This document shows positions 1-11,805 of a stretch of 64,000 nt of DNA, one piece after another. The position numbers and the translations under genes are program-made. This DNA is from Neurospora intermedia. Its lineage: Eukaryota; Ascomycota; Sordariomycetes; Sordariales; Sordariaceae. The first letter of the stretch is position 1. Each line of letters begins with the position of its first letter. The notes beneath the pieces were generated by a model. The model did not search any database. It saw only the letters and a list, made by a program, of their open reading frames with translations, and was not told the DNA's origin. The stretch is from contig BTPP01000005.1 in NCBI GenBank assembly GCA_037102815.1, positions 2,232,001-2,296,000 of the forward strand, read 5' to 3'.

Positions 1-2173
1 TCGGTCGGGTGAAACATTTTCTGTACGGGCACTGGACGAACACGGGCAGTCACAACAGGGTCCGAGCTCCCGCCTAGGCTAGTTCCCCGGACAGCCGATC
101 TCCAGTCTCCGGACGGTGAGCCCCACATGGTGGGTAGATAGCCCCCGGACTCCGGGCCAGGTGAGCTCGGCGAGTCATGGACAAAGCACGACAAGGAACA
201 CGGGCGCACAGCCAGTGGAAAACAAGAGCCCGACGGTTGCCGAATATGTGTTTTTTTTTGTTTGTTGTTTTTGGCGCAAAAGAGAAAGAACCGATGGAGC
301 GGACGAATCAGCTGTCACTCTAGTCGTCCGAGATGCCCCGCCATGATTGTCTCTTGAGTCTTGACACTTCAAGGAGCTTCACTATTATAGAGAGTGCTCT
401 CACCATTGAGAGCTTCTATGAGAAAGAACAGTTACGCTTTGATATCGTTGCTTGGTGCCTTGTTTATTTACTTTTTCTTGTTCGTCTGAAACCTCAAAGC
501 ACCTTGAGCATGACGTCAAGTGGAGGTTGATGGTGTATCCGTTTGTCAGAGCTCCTGTTTTCGTGATACGGGAGTGACCTATGAATGCGATGATGCGAGT
601 GGACTATATCTTTTAACTTTTTATAGGTATACGAAACGGTATTTGATGTGTTTTTGAACTCTCAATGTCAAGTTCAACTCGTCTCTCGGCTTCTCAATTA
701 TTACCACAATGGGCCTGGTTACCAAGGACCCAAGACTAGATATTATTAGTATCACGCTCAAAGCTCTTGACAACTTTGAAAACAAGGAGACCTGAGTTCG
801 CAACATCAAGGTGTCCGCGTGTCGGTGGCTGACTGTCGGAATCTGAAGGTCACCTAAAAGCTCTTCCATGTCTCCCCCATGTCACATCAGCTCCTCACTG
901 TGTTTTATGTGTACTGTCTGCGGAACTAAGGGGGCATGCTTGAATGTGGAGGTAAGCTATGTGCACTACCAGCCTCGAGCCGACTGCCACCGCGACGTAA
1001 CCAGACTATAGAGGCTCATCAAACTCAGAGGGAGGCTCATGCTTGACGATCCCCCTTTGGGTTCCTTGGCAGAGGTTGGTGTTAGAGGTGACTGTTTTGA
1101 GGTTGCTATATCCGATATTTCTCCGCCTCATTCGGTCTGCCCCCAGGAAATCCAATGAGAAGCGCGGGATATCACGAACAGGGGACAGAGCACAAACGCA
1201 ATGGCACCTTGACTCGAGGGTGCCGTACGATACTGGCGAGAGGCAGTTGCAAAAGAGCCGAAAAAAAAAAGAAGCGAGCCATGCTGCTGTGCTCTGCTTG
1301 TGGACGGGAGGGACGGGAGTGGTGTGCATGAGGATGAGATGCATCTCGATGCCCTTGCCGGTTGTTAGGACAGAGTCACTGTGCAAGGCACGCTGCGGTA
1401 GCTTGCAGTAACAGCCGGGACAGGTACACTACTGAAGGCATTGGGTGGATATCTTGTGCCCGTCTGACACTCATCCGATCCATGGCTCGGGAACCCCGCC
1501 AATGGTGACTAAGGTGGACTGAGTGTGTTTCCCGTCCCCCGGCTCCATGGAGCCCTTGTTAGTCTAGTGCGGTGACTAAGAACCTAAGCTGAGGCACATG
1601 GGCAACCACTGCCTGACTCTCTCTCTCTCTCTCTCCATGTCTCCATTCCCGTCCCTATAACCCGGGTGCCAACCTACCTACGTACCTAAACATTTTCCTT
1701 CGCTTTTGCTTTTTCCTCCTTTCTTCTTGAGGTGTTGTATTTTTCTCCCTTTCTTCATAGACGGGGCTGTTTTGACTTGCGCGTGAATTTGGCGACAAAT
1801 CCCCCAAGACGCCAAAGCCAGCAGGAGGATATCGTTTCCCATACCGCCAACACTACGACCACTAACAAATCCACTTGCGTCATTGTCGCCGGATTCCGCT
1901 TGCCTCGGTTGTGTTGCGCCCGACTGGCTTCCGCTTGAGGTGTCCTACAGGGAGCACTACCAGAACCCTACCTAGGTACCTAGCTGCCAATACCTGGCGC
2001 CCATAACTGCCGACGCGGCCTTGTCCGGTACCTCGAGATAACCGAACCTCCGCTGTCACCCATCAAGCCGTCAACACCGCAGGGCACCAGACACCGTGCG
2101 TGCAGTTCCCGCAGCAAAACAACTTGAAGTCCATTGGACAGCCGACTCCCGTCCCTCTGACAACCAGTCACTC

Positions 2174-2198
2174 CAGTCAGTCAGTCAGTCAGTCAGTC
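2174..2198. repeat. CAGT tetranucleotide microsatellite
   Basis: About six tandem copies of CAGT lie about 225 bp upstream of the PDK start codon. The same tetranucleotide recurs at 43758-43786 and 46344-46360. Confidence 0.9.
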
Positions 2199-2322
2199 TT
2201 CTTCAACCACCTACTACACAGTACCGTAGCCAACCCTCCTCAATAAAGACCGCCCTGATCGAGAATACCCAATTGCGGTCCGACTCATCCGGAACGACAA
2301 GCAACGCCAGTTCCCTTTCTGC

Positions 2323-2394
2323 ATGGTGCACGGCAGCCGGCCTGCACTCCAGCACTCCACTGCTCTCTACGGCATCAATTGGCGACAGCGATAG
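2323..2394 (+). promoter_or_regulatory. Upstream ORF (23 codons plus stop) before the PDK gene
   Basis: An ATG at 2323 opens a 23-residue frame that ends with TAG at 2392-2394, 28 nt before the PDK ATG at 2423. If the transcript starts upstream of 2323, scanning ribosomes would meet this ORF first, and it could dampen kinase translation. The ORF is seen in the sequence; the transcript start is unknown, so the regulatory role is inference. Confidence 0.35.
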
Positions 2395-2422
2395 CGGCCA
2401 AGGCCCGTAACCACCAGCCAAC

Positions 2423-3952
2423 ATGTCGTGGAAAATGAGCGAGAAGCTCATGGACACCATCCGGCACTATGCGAGCTTTCCTGCCACCGGCGTCAGCTTG
2501 CGCCAGATGGTCCAGTTCGGCGAGAAGCCTTCTACTGGTAAGGGGGGGAGAAAAGACACTTACTTGGTCCGTCCACAAAGCGTCTTGCTAACCTGCGCCG
2601 CCATACATCCAGGAACCCTCTTCCGCGCCTCCCAATTCCTTGCTGAAGAGCTCCCCATCCGTCTCGCCCACAGAGTCCAGGAGCTAGATAACCTTCCAGA
2701 TGGCCTTAACGAGATGCCTTCGGTCAAGAAGGTCCAGGCCTGGTACGCTCAGTCGTTCGAGGTGCGCACAATAACACTCTCCTCTTATCCCCCCCTCCCT
2801 CCTGTCCCACCATATTAGTGAATATCTAACGGGTCAACTCTAGGAAATCACACAACTGCCACGGCCACACCTACCAAAAGATGTCAGGGAGCGCTTGATG
2901 AAGCCGTCGAGAAGCGGAAAACACGCCTATCTACCAGAGGCGACACCAAACCCCAGCATAGAGGAAGGCCAGTACGCCTCACACAACGGAGCAAGCTACG
3001 CAAGCGGACTAAACCACAAAAAGTTCTCGGCCTCAAGGAGATACTTCGCTATGGTCGATGACACAGGGGATTGGCCTCCCGACCTACACCTTTACAACCA
3101 GAAATTTGCGCAGACTCTGCACAAGATCAAGAGGCGGCACGACAGTGTCGTCACCACCATGGCCCAGGGCATCCTTGAATACAAGCGCAAAAGGCAACGC
3201 ATGCAGATCGACCACAACATCCAGTCTTTCCTCGACCGTTTCTACATGTCGCGCATAGGCATAAGAATGCTGATTGGGCAGCACATCGCCCTGACGGACC
3301 AGAACCACTATCGCGATCCCTCATATGTCGGTATTATCTGCACCAAGACCTATGTCAAGGACCTCGCCCAGGAGGCCATTGAGAACGCCCGGTTTGTTTG
3401 CGAGGATCATTACGGTCTCTTTGAGGCTCCCAAGATCCAGCTAGTCTGTAACCCTAATCTCAACTTCATGTATGTGCCAGGGCATCTGTCGCACATGCTC
3501 TTTGAGACGCTCAAGAACTCGCTGCGCGCCGTCGTCGAGACCCACGGCCAGGACAAGCAGGAATTCCCCGTCACCAAGGTCATTGTTGCTGAGGGCAAGG
3601 AAGACATCACCATCAAGATCTCGGATGAAGGAGGCGGTATTCCCCGTAGCGCTATCCCGCTTGTTTGGACCTACATGTACACCACCGTCGATCGCACACC
3701 CAACCTGGATCCCGACTTCGACAAGAGCGACTTTAAGGCCCCCATGGCCGGTTTCGGCTACGGACTTCCTATCTCGCGCTTGTATGCGAGATACTTTGGT
3801 GGCGACCTTAAGTTGATCAGCATGGAAGGGTGAGTAGCCCGGGCTGCTTCTTGAGGCGTTATGCATGCTAACAGCTGGGGATAAATAGATACGGAACCGA
3901 TGTCTACCTGCACCTCAACAGGTTGTCAAGTTCGTCAGAACCTCTGCAATAG
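2423..3952 (+). CDS. Pyruvate dehydrogenase (lipoamide) kinase, mitochondrial
   Basis: Four exons (2423-2537, 2613-2761, 2844-3829, 3889-3952) encode 437 aa. The protein belongs to the PDK/BCKDK family, which phosphorylates and switches off the E1-alpha subunit of mitochondrial 2-oxoacid dehydrogenases. Residues about 20-230 match the family's N-terminal helical domain (motifs LAEELPIRLAHRV and FLDRFYMSRIGIRML). The C-terminal GHKL ATPase domain has the N-box ETLKNSLRA (309-317), the G1 box SDEGGGIP (348-355) and the G2 box GFGYGLPISRLYARYFGG (391-408). A hydrophilic insertion of about 50 residues lies around 115-165. The N-terminus (MSWKMSEKLMDTIRHYASF) is short and amphipathic, as in fungal members. 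Substrate choice between pyruvate and branched-chain dehydrogenase is not certain from sequence; PDK is favoured. The gene converges with the S1P lyase gene. Confidence 0.93.
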
Positions 3953-5409
3953 CAACCAGCAGTCATGAGGGGTAGCGGAAGAACAGGAACCGCATCCCAA
4001 GGATTGACGCTGCCATCGTCACTGAGATACATGAAAAAACGGCTTAAGGACCTCGAGGTCTCGGAACGCAAGCAGGTTGGCGACACCGAAGCCACAGTTC
4101 ATCCTCTTCCACCTCAGCCCGTGCCTTCGTCGGCGTTCGCCTCGGGAACCGGAGTAAGAACCAAAGACAGCGCTCTCTAGAGGATCACAAAAAAAATAGT
4201 GTTAATGCCTTGTCTTTTGCTGCAGGTGGGAAGGACGGCGGGGCTCGGATCTGGATTTGGTCGGCTTTTTCTCGTTTTGTCAACTCTGTCGTTCGGATGG
4301 TTCGGCTTTTCGATTACTCGAAGCGGTTGAGGGACTTTTATCCACGTACCCACCGGATAGACAAATAATGTACGAAAGCTTACGAAACGAAGTCACAAAC
4401 ACGGATGAACGAACCGGTTCAAAAAGGACACATAGCAACATAAACGCAACGACATACAACGACAAAGAGATACGCATGAAAGCATGGGAATTGGCGCTGT
4501 TCACATCGGGAAGACAGGTGGGCGGTTTTCCACAACGCAAGGGGGTGAGGCGAAGGGTGAAGAGGGGAGAAGAATCTACCCTCTGCGGTTACATGTCAAT
4601 CAAATAGGGCGCCCCGAAAGGGGAGGGATGGTCATCGATGGGAAAAGAAAGAAGAAGAGATGTGCGGGGGGTACTACGAAAAGCTAGTACGATGGACGAC
4701 CACCTACGAGCCTACCTACATACGCAGCGAAGAGAGGGGCAACAAGGGGATCAGGCCGTCACACGGAGAGACGGAGAGATGAATGACAATAAATATCGTT
4801 TTACACACTTCCCTTGCCTCCTTCTTCTTCTCATCCCAACTGCGTCTTGTCGATTACAGAAATATCCGAGTTATAGGTACGTACGGTATAAATATTCGAG
4901 TATACGTAATGTACAAAGGCAATACAAATGTTCATCATGTCACAGTAGTCGGAAACTGGTCAAATTTGTCCCTATCTTGGTGTGTATAAAATGGCTGAAC
5001 TACACTACGACTGGGTAGAGGTCATGTAAATATATTCTATAGAATATTGATGGATTTCAATAGCAAAATAGACATTCTTGTTGTAGCTCTAGGTATGATG
5101 GGAATTGGTTTCAGGACAAGACAACAAGGACATGCTACATTCCTCTCCTCCTCTTTCTCTCCTTTCTTATACACAGTATCGTACCGTGTCATGCCAGTTG
5201 ACGATTATTGACCTCGTGACCATGTACACACGCTATACATCTCCCCTTGATAATCTCATCTTCATTTTCCTCGTTACACTTCTCAGGTACCTATCTCTTT
5301 CCATCCACAACGCAACGCTTGCTCGTCAAACCCAATTTGAATTTAACTTTCACTTCATGAGTTGATCATCTAGTCAATCAACCCTGGTATCTCAACTCTC
5401 AAACTCAAA
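3953..5409. other. Convergent intergenic region between the PDK and S1P lyase genes
   Basis: Only 3' ends face this 1.45-kb interval. It is fairly AT-rich, particularly from 4780 to 5400, and holds no ORF with a recognisable domain. It probably contains the two 3' UTRs and their poly(A) sites. Confidence 0.6.
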
Positions 5410-7411
5410 CTAAGCCTTGTACAACAAATCCAAAAACCCCCTCGCCAGATCCACCACCACGCTCTTATTCGGCAAACTGCCCGCAACACCATACAACGCC
5501 GCCGTATCCCCCGCAGCCTTTTGCTTGCCCGTCTTTAACCCTGAGGTACCCATCTTGAGCGCCTCCACCTGCCTCACCCGCTCCTTTTCGCGTTCCTCTT
5601 CGACCACACCTTCCAGATCCTGCGCCAACCGTTCCCAATTCTTGGCCACCGGCGCCGTCACCGCTACGTGAATAGCAGGCGGGTTCTGCAGGGCGTTCAG
5701 GTGCCAGCCGCGCGAGGACATGCCGTCGGCAATGTCGTAGATGTTGAGGTCCCCACGGGCTTGGAAGGCCAAGACGGACACGAGGGGGTTACCGAGGATC
5801 TCGAGTTCTTGCTGCAAGGTGGGGTGGGAGCGGATATGGTCGGCGAGTTTCTTGGTGGCGCCCACAATTTGCGTGCAGGATTTCAGGTAGCCTTCTTCTC
5901 CGACGGACATGAGCGAAGCCCAGCAGGCGGCGATGAGAGCGCCGGGGCGAGAGCCGGCGATACCCGGGGAGGCGTAAACGCCTCCGGACCAGGAAGGGTC
6001 GACGAAGTACTGGTAACTCCGTAACTCGGCGGTGCGGTAGAGGACGGTGGAGTTGCCCTTGGGGGCAAACCCGTATTTGTGCGTGTCGCAGGAGATGGAG
6101 GTGACGCCCTTGAGGCGGAAGTCGAACGGTTGCGAGTCGAAGCCGGCTTTGTCGAGGAAGGGAACGAGGAAGGAGCCTAGGCAGCAGTCGACGTGGAGCG
6201 GGATCTTCTTGCGGAGGGCAAGTTTGGAGAGGGCGGAAATGTCGTCGATGATGCCGTGCGGGAAGTTGGGGGCCGAGCCGACTAGCATGATGGTGTTGCG
6301 GTTGATCAGGCGGGCCACGCGCTTGGTGTCGACTTGGTAGGTGGGCGCAGGGCAGGCGACGAGGTGGAGCTTGATTTTGAAGTATTCGGCTGCTTTGCGG
6401 AAGGCGGTATGGGCGGTTTCGGGGATGATCATCTCCGGCTCCGTCACGCCGCGCTCGTGGTAGGCCTTTTGGCGCGCGGAGAGGATGGCCATGAGGATGG
6501 ACTCGGTGCCGCCCGAGGTGGAAACGCCGGCGGCTCCGGGGGGAGCGTTGAAGAGGGAGAGCACCATGGCGACAACTTCGGCTTCCATCTTGCGCACGCC
6601 CGGGAAGACGTCCGGGTGGATCGGGTTGGCGACGGTAAACTTGCCGTAGGCCTCCGTCTGCAGCTTGAGAAGCTCGTCCTCGCCCGAGTAGACGGCACCC
6701 GAGACGTAGCCGTCCTCCCAGCGCGTGTGATCCATGGTGGCGAGCGCTTCGAGCTCCTTCCGGACGGCCTCCTCGGTCCAGCCCTCCTTGGGTAGTGACA
6801 GGTAGCGGGTTTGCCCAGCGGGAATCATCTTGGCTTGCATCTTGGTGAGGGCATCGTCGATTTGGGCGCGCACCTTGGTGCGTACGCCGGGCAGGCGGAG
6901 GAAGTAACCATAGAGAATGCGGCGAGCGTCAGTGAAGAGCTCGAACAGGGTGCCAAAGAGACCACGGCCTTTGAGCTTCCACAGAGCGCGGCGGGTCCAG
7001 CGGAGAAGGAAGAGGAAGAAGACGATGTTGCGGATTCTGTGGTCACATTGCTGTTGTTAGTGGAGTGTATGTAGACAAATATGTATCTGATTGTATGGTT
7101 TGGTTCCCGTGTAAGTCGATGAGTATGCGACTCCCTGTAAGACATCCATAATTGCCACATGTGATTTGCGATTGCGGTTGGAAGGGCTGGTCGAGGCTAC
7201 AAACCGCACCGCCTTCGCTGCATGGGAAATTCAAAGGATGACGGCCGTCGTATTACCCATACAGACTGTTATGAGCAAATGGTAGAAAGGAATACGAGAC
7301 TCACAAGTCCACATTGAGGTTCAACACCTGAATCGGATTCCTCGGCCTCGACCTCTTGACGCTGTCAATGCTCTGCCGGAGGCTGACAGGCATGCGTGAA
7401 GTGCCTGGCAT
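5410..7411 (-). CDS. dpl1: Sphingosine-1-phosphate lyase (DPL1 family)
   Basis: Two exons (7411-7305 and 7036-5410) encode 577 aa, close to yeast Dpl1 (589 aa). The enzyme is a PLP-dependent lyase of the endoplasmic reticulum that splits long-chain base 1-phosphates into a fatty aldehyde and phosphoethanolamine, the exit step of sphingolipid breakdown. A short hydrophobic segment (NIVFFLFLLRW, about 37-47) is the likely N-terminal membrane anchor, followed by a basic stretch. The catalytic fold carries STSGGTESILMA, the PLP-binding aspartate in HVDCCLG, and the Schiff-base lysine in CDTHKYGFAPKG at about residue 356. The start is the first ATG of exon 1. The intron interrupts codon 36, and joining it restores the frame exactly. 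Confidence 0.95.
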
Positions 7412-9045
7412 CTTTGCTGTTCAAAAAGCAAGAGATTGCTGACTTGGACAGGTAGAAAAGGGAGTATCGATGTCGTTGTTATGGTGATGTAATCCGAGAA
7501 CCCGAGAGGTCCTTGAAAGAAGGAAAACGGGAAAGAATAAGAGAACCAAGTGGGGGTGGAAACCTGGCCGGGATATATCACTTATTCATGAAGTGCCTGG
7601 CTTACCCACCCCCGGCCTCAAAGTCTAGTGGACGCGTGTGAGCTGTTTAGTGCTTGCATTAAGAGCCTGGCAGTTCATTTAGCGGCTTGCGGGGGAAGTG
7701 GTTATGTAACCGCAGTCAACCGAGGGACCTGAATCGAGAAAGGAAGCTCGGCGTGGGCGCGTGGCAGCCCAGCGTGGCGATTGCAACCATTCAAACAGCG
7801 AACAGCCTCGTGTTGATGATGTTTTCCCGCTCACTCGTTCACTGCCACTCCGTCCGCGGACCCCGTTCGGTTCCAGATTTTGTAGTAGCAGGACTTCCGG
7901 GGAAGCCGGTATCACTAGTCTAGCAGTGCCAGCCATCCATTCACCAAGATGTTTTGCTGCCGAGGGAAACTCGAAGAAACTAAGTCTAGAAGCCAAGAGG
8001 GTTGGGGTACTCGCTATTTACCATAGGGAATCAATGGCTCGAGACATCGAGGTATGTACTTCTTTCCCCACCATTCCCTTGCCGTTATCCGAACACATGG
8101 AAGTCGGACTATCGATCAAATTACACAATCACATGCACGAAGGACTCACCACCACACCACCCCAACAATGGCCTTCTGACGTAGCACCTTGATGGCTCTC
8201 CTCGGTACCAGGTAGTAAAAGTCATTCTTAGTATATTGAATACTTGATGAACCAAACAACCACATCAAATCACCGTTTCATCGTGCTACCGAACTGTAGT
8301 GTACGTAGCAGTAAGTAGTACACTCGTCCAAACAATACCGCCGTTTCATTTGCCTCCCCCTCCAGGCTTTCAAGCCTCCGTGCCCCTATTCCTAAATCTA
8401 GTATTACGTTTACTTCGTTCTTCTCATCTTCATATCCATATCCGTTCCGTAGGCTTCCCTTCCACACCATGGGTCGCTTGCCTCTATCTGCCTCCTCATC
8501 CTCATCCACCCTGCTTAGGAGGAGAGGTTACTCATTATATGTTGTCCAAATTTCCCGGTGAGCAAATAGCAGAAACATTGTCTCCTCAAACGCCCCCGAC
8601 CCAGCCTGTTCCAATCGGCATGTGCTTAGAAGGAGCTCCTCCTCCCCTTCTCCAAGTAGGAAACACTCTTTGTGGTCCATACCTCCCCTCCTGAGCCCGT
8701 ATACGTCGTCGGGTTATTTTGTGTGCTGTAGGTGGTGGTAATGCTGGTGCTGGTAAATCATTAAGCAAATTCTCCTCCCTTTTCGAACGCCGTTCCTGCA
8801 AAGTGGCAGCCGACTGTATTCCAAGAGGACAGTCGGCAATACGCGCCCTTCCTTGACCATAGAATGCCCACTTAAGGTTTACAATTCGTTGTTTTCAGCT
8901 TTTCGAGATCGTCGTTCAATGAGGCTGGTTGTTCGGTTCGGTTCGGTTCGGTTCGGTACGTGCATGTTCATGGTATCCAAGAAGCTAAATGTGCCTTCTT
9001 GTCGCCTGCTATCCTCCATCCCTCCCTTGACCTCTGCCTGCCTTC
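7412..9045. other. Intergenic region (5' flank of S1P lyase, 3' flank of the GT34 gene)
   Basis: No supported gene. It should hold the promoter of the S1P lyase gene (7412 upward) and the 3' UTR of the mannosyltransferase gene (below 9046). A GTTCG pentanucleotide run at 8931-8956 is the only clear repeat. Confidence 0.55.
8931..8956. repeat. GTTCG pentanucleotide repeat
   Basis: Five tandem GTTCG units lie about 90 bp beyond the stop codon of the GT34 gene, probably inside its 3' UTR. It looks like a simple slippage repeat. Confidence 0.85.
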
Positions 9046-10189
9046 TCATGAGTCCTGATACGCGGCCTTCCACTGAGCGAACCTCTGCGACTCGGTCTCA
9101 CAAGTATCCTCGCCAGCTTCACCGCAAGCATAGAGGCGCACCGCAAGGTCTCCCTCCTTGTACTCCTGCCCACCCTTCTCCTTACTGTATGAGTTCAAGA
9201 TGCGCTGGGGCACAAGAGCGAGCTTGGCAAGGATAGTGGGATGCCACTGGACAATGTGTTCCTGTTGTCTCACGTGTTAGCATATTGTCCGTTTTCACCC
9301 CCCGATCAGCGACGCTTTCGCGAGAGCTTGGCCCAACTTACCAAGGCATGCTGCTCCGCCTTCTGAAAGTTATAAGTCCTGTAGATGGGATCAAACCAAG
9401 TCTCGAGGAAAAACTTGGCCCACTCGCCATTCTTCACCACGAAGCTGCTCGAAGACAGGCCGTCCTTGTCCTGCGTCAATACGAAATCAACATCGTGTCC
9501 CTTGAGGTGGCTGAACGTCTTGATGATGCTGTCGGGCGGCACGACGGGGTGGTCCTTGATCATCAGCTCCTCCAGCCTCGATGGCTTCATGACGTGCTCC
9601 TCGATCTTCAGCTGCGGGTTCATGATGAAGGCGTTCTGGTCGAGGTACCAGATGTACGACGCATCGGGGAACTTGGTCATGGCATGTCGGACGGCGGGGA
9701 GGGTGGCCCACGAGACGGGTGCGCCGCGGAGATCGTAGTCGGAGGATTTGACGAAGAAGGTGCCGTAGCCTGGATCGGGTGGTGATGATGGTAAGTAAGC
9801 TGAAGTCAGGATAGAGACAGCGGGAGCATGCATCTGTCTTCGCATGTCGCTCCCCTTGGCGCAGATTGGGCGGGCATTGAACACATACCATGCTTCTCGG
9901 CATATTTTAGCCTGTTTTCCTTGACCATATCCAAATACCCCTTTCCATACTTGCCCTCGTTGAACACTGTGACTATCACCACCGGCGGGTTGCCCGACGG
10001 CTTGTGGTACGCCGGTGGCGCATGTCGACTACGGCCGCCTCGTTGGAATAGCCAGAGTAGCGTCAGGAATGCCAGGCCGGTAAGGACAATGGTTTTCAAT
10101 CGCTTGCCTCGTATTGTTGGAAGAGGGGACGTCCGAGGCCGAAAAGGCGGCGGGTTTGAAGATTTTCGTGGAGGGTATGCGAAATGCAT
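9046..10189 (-). CDS. GT34-family Golgi alpha-1,6-mannosyltransferase (MNN10/MNN11 type)
   Basis: Three exons (10189-9889, 9769-9342, 9261-9046) encode 314 aa. The start MHFAYPPRK is the usual beginning of fungal GT34 proteins. A type II signal anchor follows the basic cytosolic tail (TIVLTGLAFLTLLWLF, about 33-48). The lumenal domain has the GT34 signatures VVIVTVFNEGKYGKGY, KHGYGTFF and QKAEQHALEHIVQWHP. The family uses GDP-mannose; Mnn10 and Mnn11 extend the alpha-1,6-linked backbone of N-glycan outer chains in the Golgi. In the metal-binding region I read YLDQNAF, so the DXD-like triad is D-Q-N. Assignment to Mnn10 rather than Mnn11 is not secure. The reading frame stays open upstream of 10189 but has no earlier ATG. 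Confidence 0.9.
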
Positions 10190-11805
10190 CGCGGGCAGGT
10201 TTGCGACGAGGAACAGACGAGTCCAGACCCTGAAACTATGGTGTCGTAGTACGCGCGGCGCGGCGTCGTCAGCTTCGGCAGAAGATTCCACCCTCGCAGG
10301 GACAGAGGGAAACGGAATAGAGCGGTTTGGCGGGCGGTGGGAAGAGGCGACCAAGTGGAAGCTTCCGTCCGCAGAAAGAGGAGTTAGGGGAAAAAAAGAT
10401 CGACGCCGAAAAGGTCAAACTAGGGGTTCGGCCGTTGGTGATGCGCGCGCGCCTGTTCGCGACGGTCTAACCAGCTTGATTGGGACAAATTGCCCAAACA
10501 GGACTTTTGACTCAACAAGCCTCACACTTTCAGTAGAGGTTTGGCTGTCGTCGGCCGGACTTGTTTGAGGAATACTTGTAAATACTGTTGACCAGGGCGG
10601 GTACGTCAAGGAGTATCAATCTAGATCGGATCGAATCGTGGCTGGTACCTGACTCTTTTTTTTGTCTTATAACGAACCAACACGCTAAAACAGACGGGAG
10701 TGAACCAGGTCGGCGTGATAGCGTTCGGTTGGTCGCGGCTTTTTAATAGCACGTTATCGTCGTCAGGATCTAGACATGGACATTTGGTGAAATTGGCTGG
10801 CAGCTTTGTGCCCCGAAAACAACTCGTACGTATCCCACTGTGCTCGACGCTGCACAAGATGGGAGACAAGAGGCTCGACGGGTGGAGGTGGATATTTATT
10901 GGAAAGCCCCCTTTCGAGATCCAAGACCTGGACCTGACTCGACTCGCTGCTTCTTGTTGGATATTTCAGTTTGGGCAGGTTGAAACAAGGCAGGAACAGC
11001 CTTGAAATTACGAGCGGCCTGAAGAAGACCGTTGCCAGGTGTCATCACTGTAATACAAGTAGACGTTGGAGGCGTTGGATGCACCGATAAGGGTCCTTGA
11101 GCCCCACTCTGGCTCAGGGCAGCCCTCGGTCCAACAAGGTGCTCACTCCCGCCAAGTTGAAATTGAACTGCCCTGCATCGTCATCTAGAGGTACCTCTTG
11201 GTCCCGTCTGGTAGCTAATGACTTCACATTACTTACGCGGGGCGTATCTGGATATCTTATATTAAAGTAGCTTATTTCATTGTAACCAAGGCTGATTGTT
11301 AAAGCAACGCGTGCTTGATTTCAAACGCTTTGCTGAAGTAATAGGACCTCATCCGGCCATCATCATTAGATAAACCCCAGGTATCTCAATGGCATGTTCC
11401 AATCTCGAAAGACAGCAAATTCCCTTCTCCCATCCGTCCGACGGCATAGTGCACACTCGAAAGCATGCGCCCAAAGACATGTCTGCCCGAAAGCAAGTGG
11501 ATATCCACCCGAAGGCGTGAGGAGTAGCGAAAGATGGAAAAGGCTCCAAAGAACCCAGTCCAGTAAGGCTCGGATTGGCGCTCCATGCCAGTCCCAAACG
11601 AGAAGCAGACAAGACGCCTTCTTCTCAGGGCGACAATGAAGCTCGATCTTTGCACACAGACTAGTTGCCACGACATGGAAGCAGGAGCCAGTGACAACTT
11701 AAGAGTGTGCAAGCGGTTTTGGGGGTAGGCCATGGCGACAGCGGACGTGGCGTTGTGGGCGAAGGGACGTGGGATAAACAAAAGCAGCTCGGATTGAATA
11801 CTCGT
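10190..11805. other. Intergenic region (5' flank of the GT34 gene, 3' flank of the RING-CH gene)
   Basis: No ORF here has a recognisable domain, and overlapping short frames on both strands argue against coding. It should contain the promoter and leader of the mannosyltransferase gene and the 3' UTR of the RING-CH gene. Confidence 0.55.

Larger units (their letters stand above)
1..2422. other. Intergenic region and 5' flank of the PDK gene
   Basis: I see no convincing gene here. The small ORFs on both strands lack recognisable domains and overlap each other as frame shadows. The region holds a CT-dinucleotide run near 1616-1635, CCTACCTA-type motifs near 1670-1690 and 1970-1982, a CAGT microsatellite at 2174-2198, and a 23-codon upstream ORF at 2323-2394. 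The last few hundred bases probably include the promoter and leader of the kinase gene. Confidence 0.6.

Noticed and set aside
5668-6795. Plus-strand frames of 118-153 codons opposite the S1P lyase gene
   Set aside because: They are shadows of a GC-rich, conserved coding exon whose enzyme motifs are on the minus strand.
9306-10354. Longer N-terminus for the GT34 protein in the frame open upstream of 10189
   Set aside because: The upstream stretch has no ATG, and MHFAYPPRK fits the usual start of the family.
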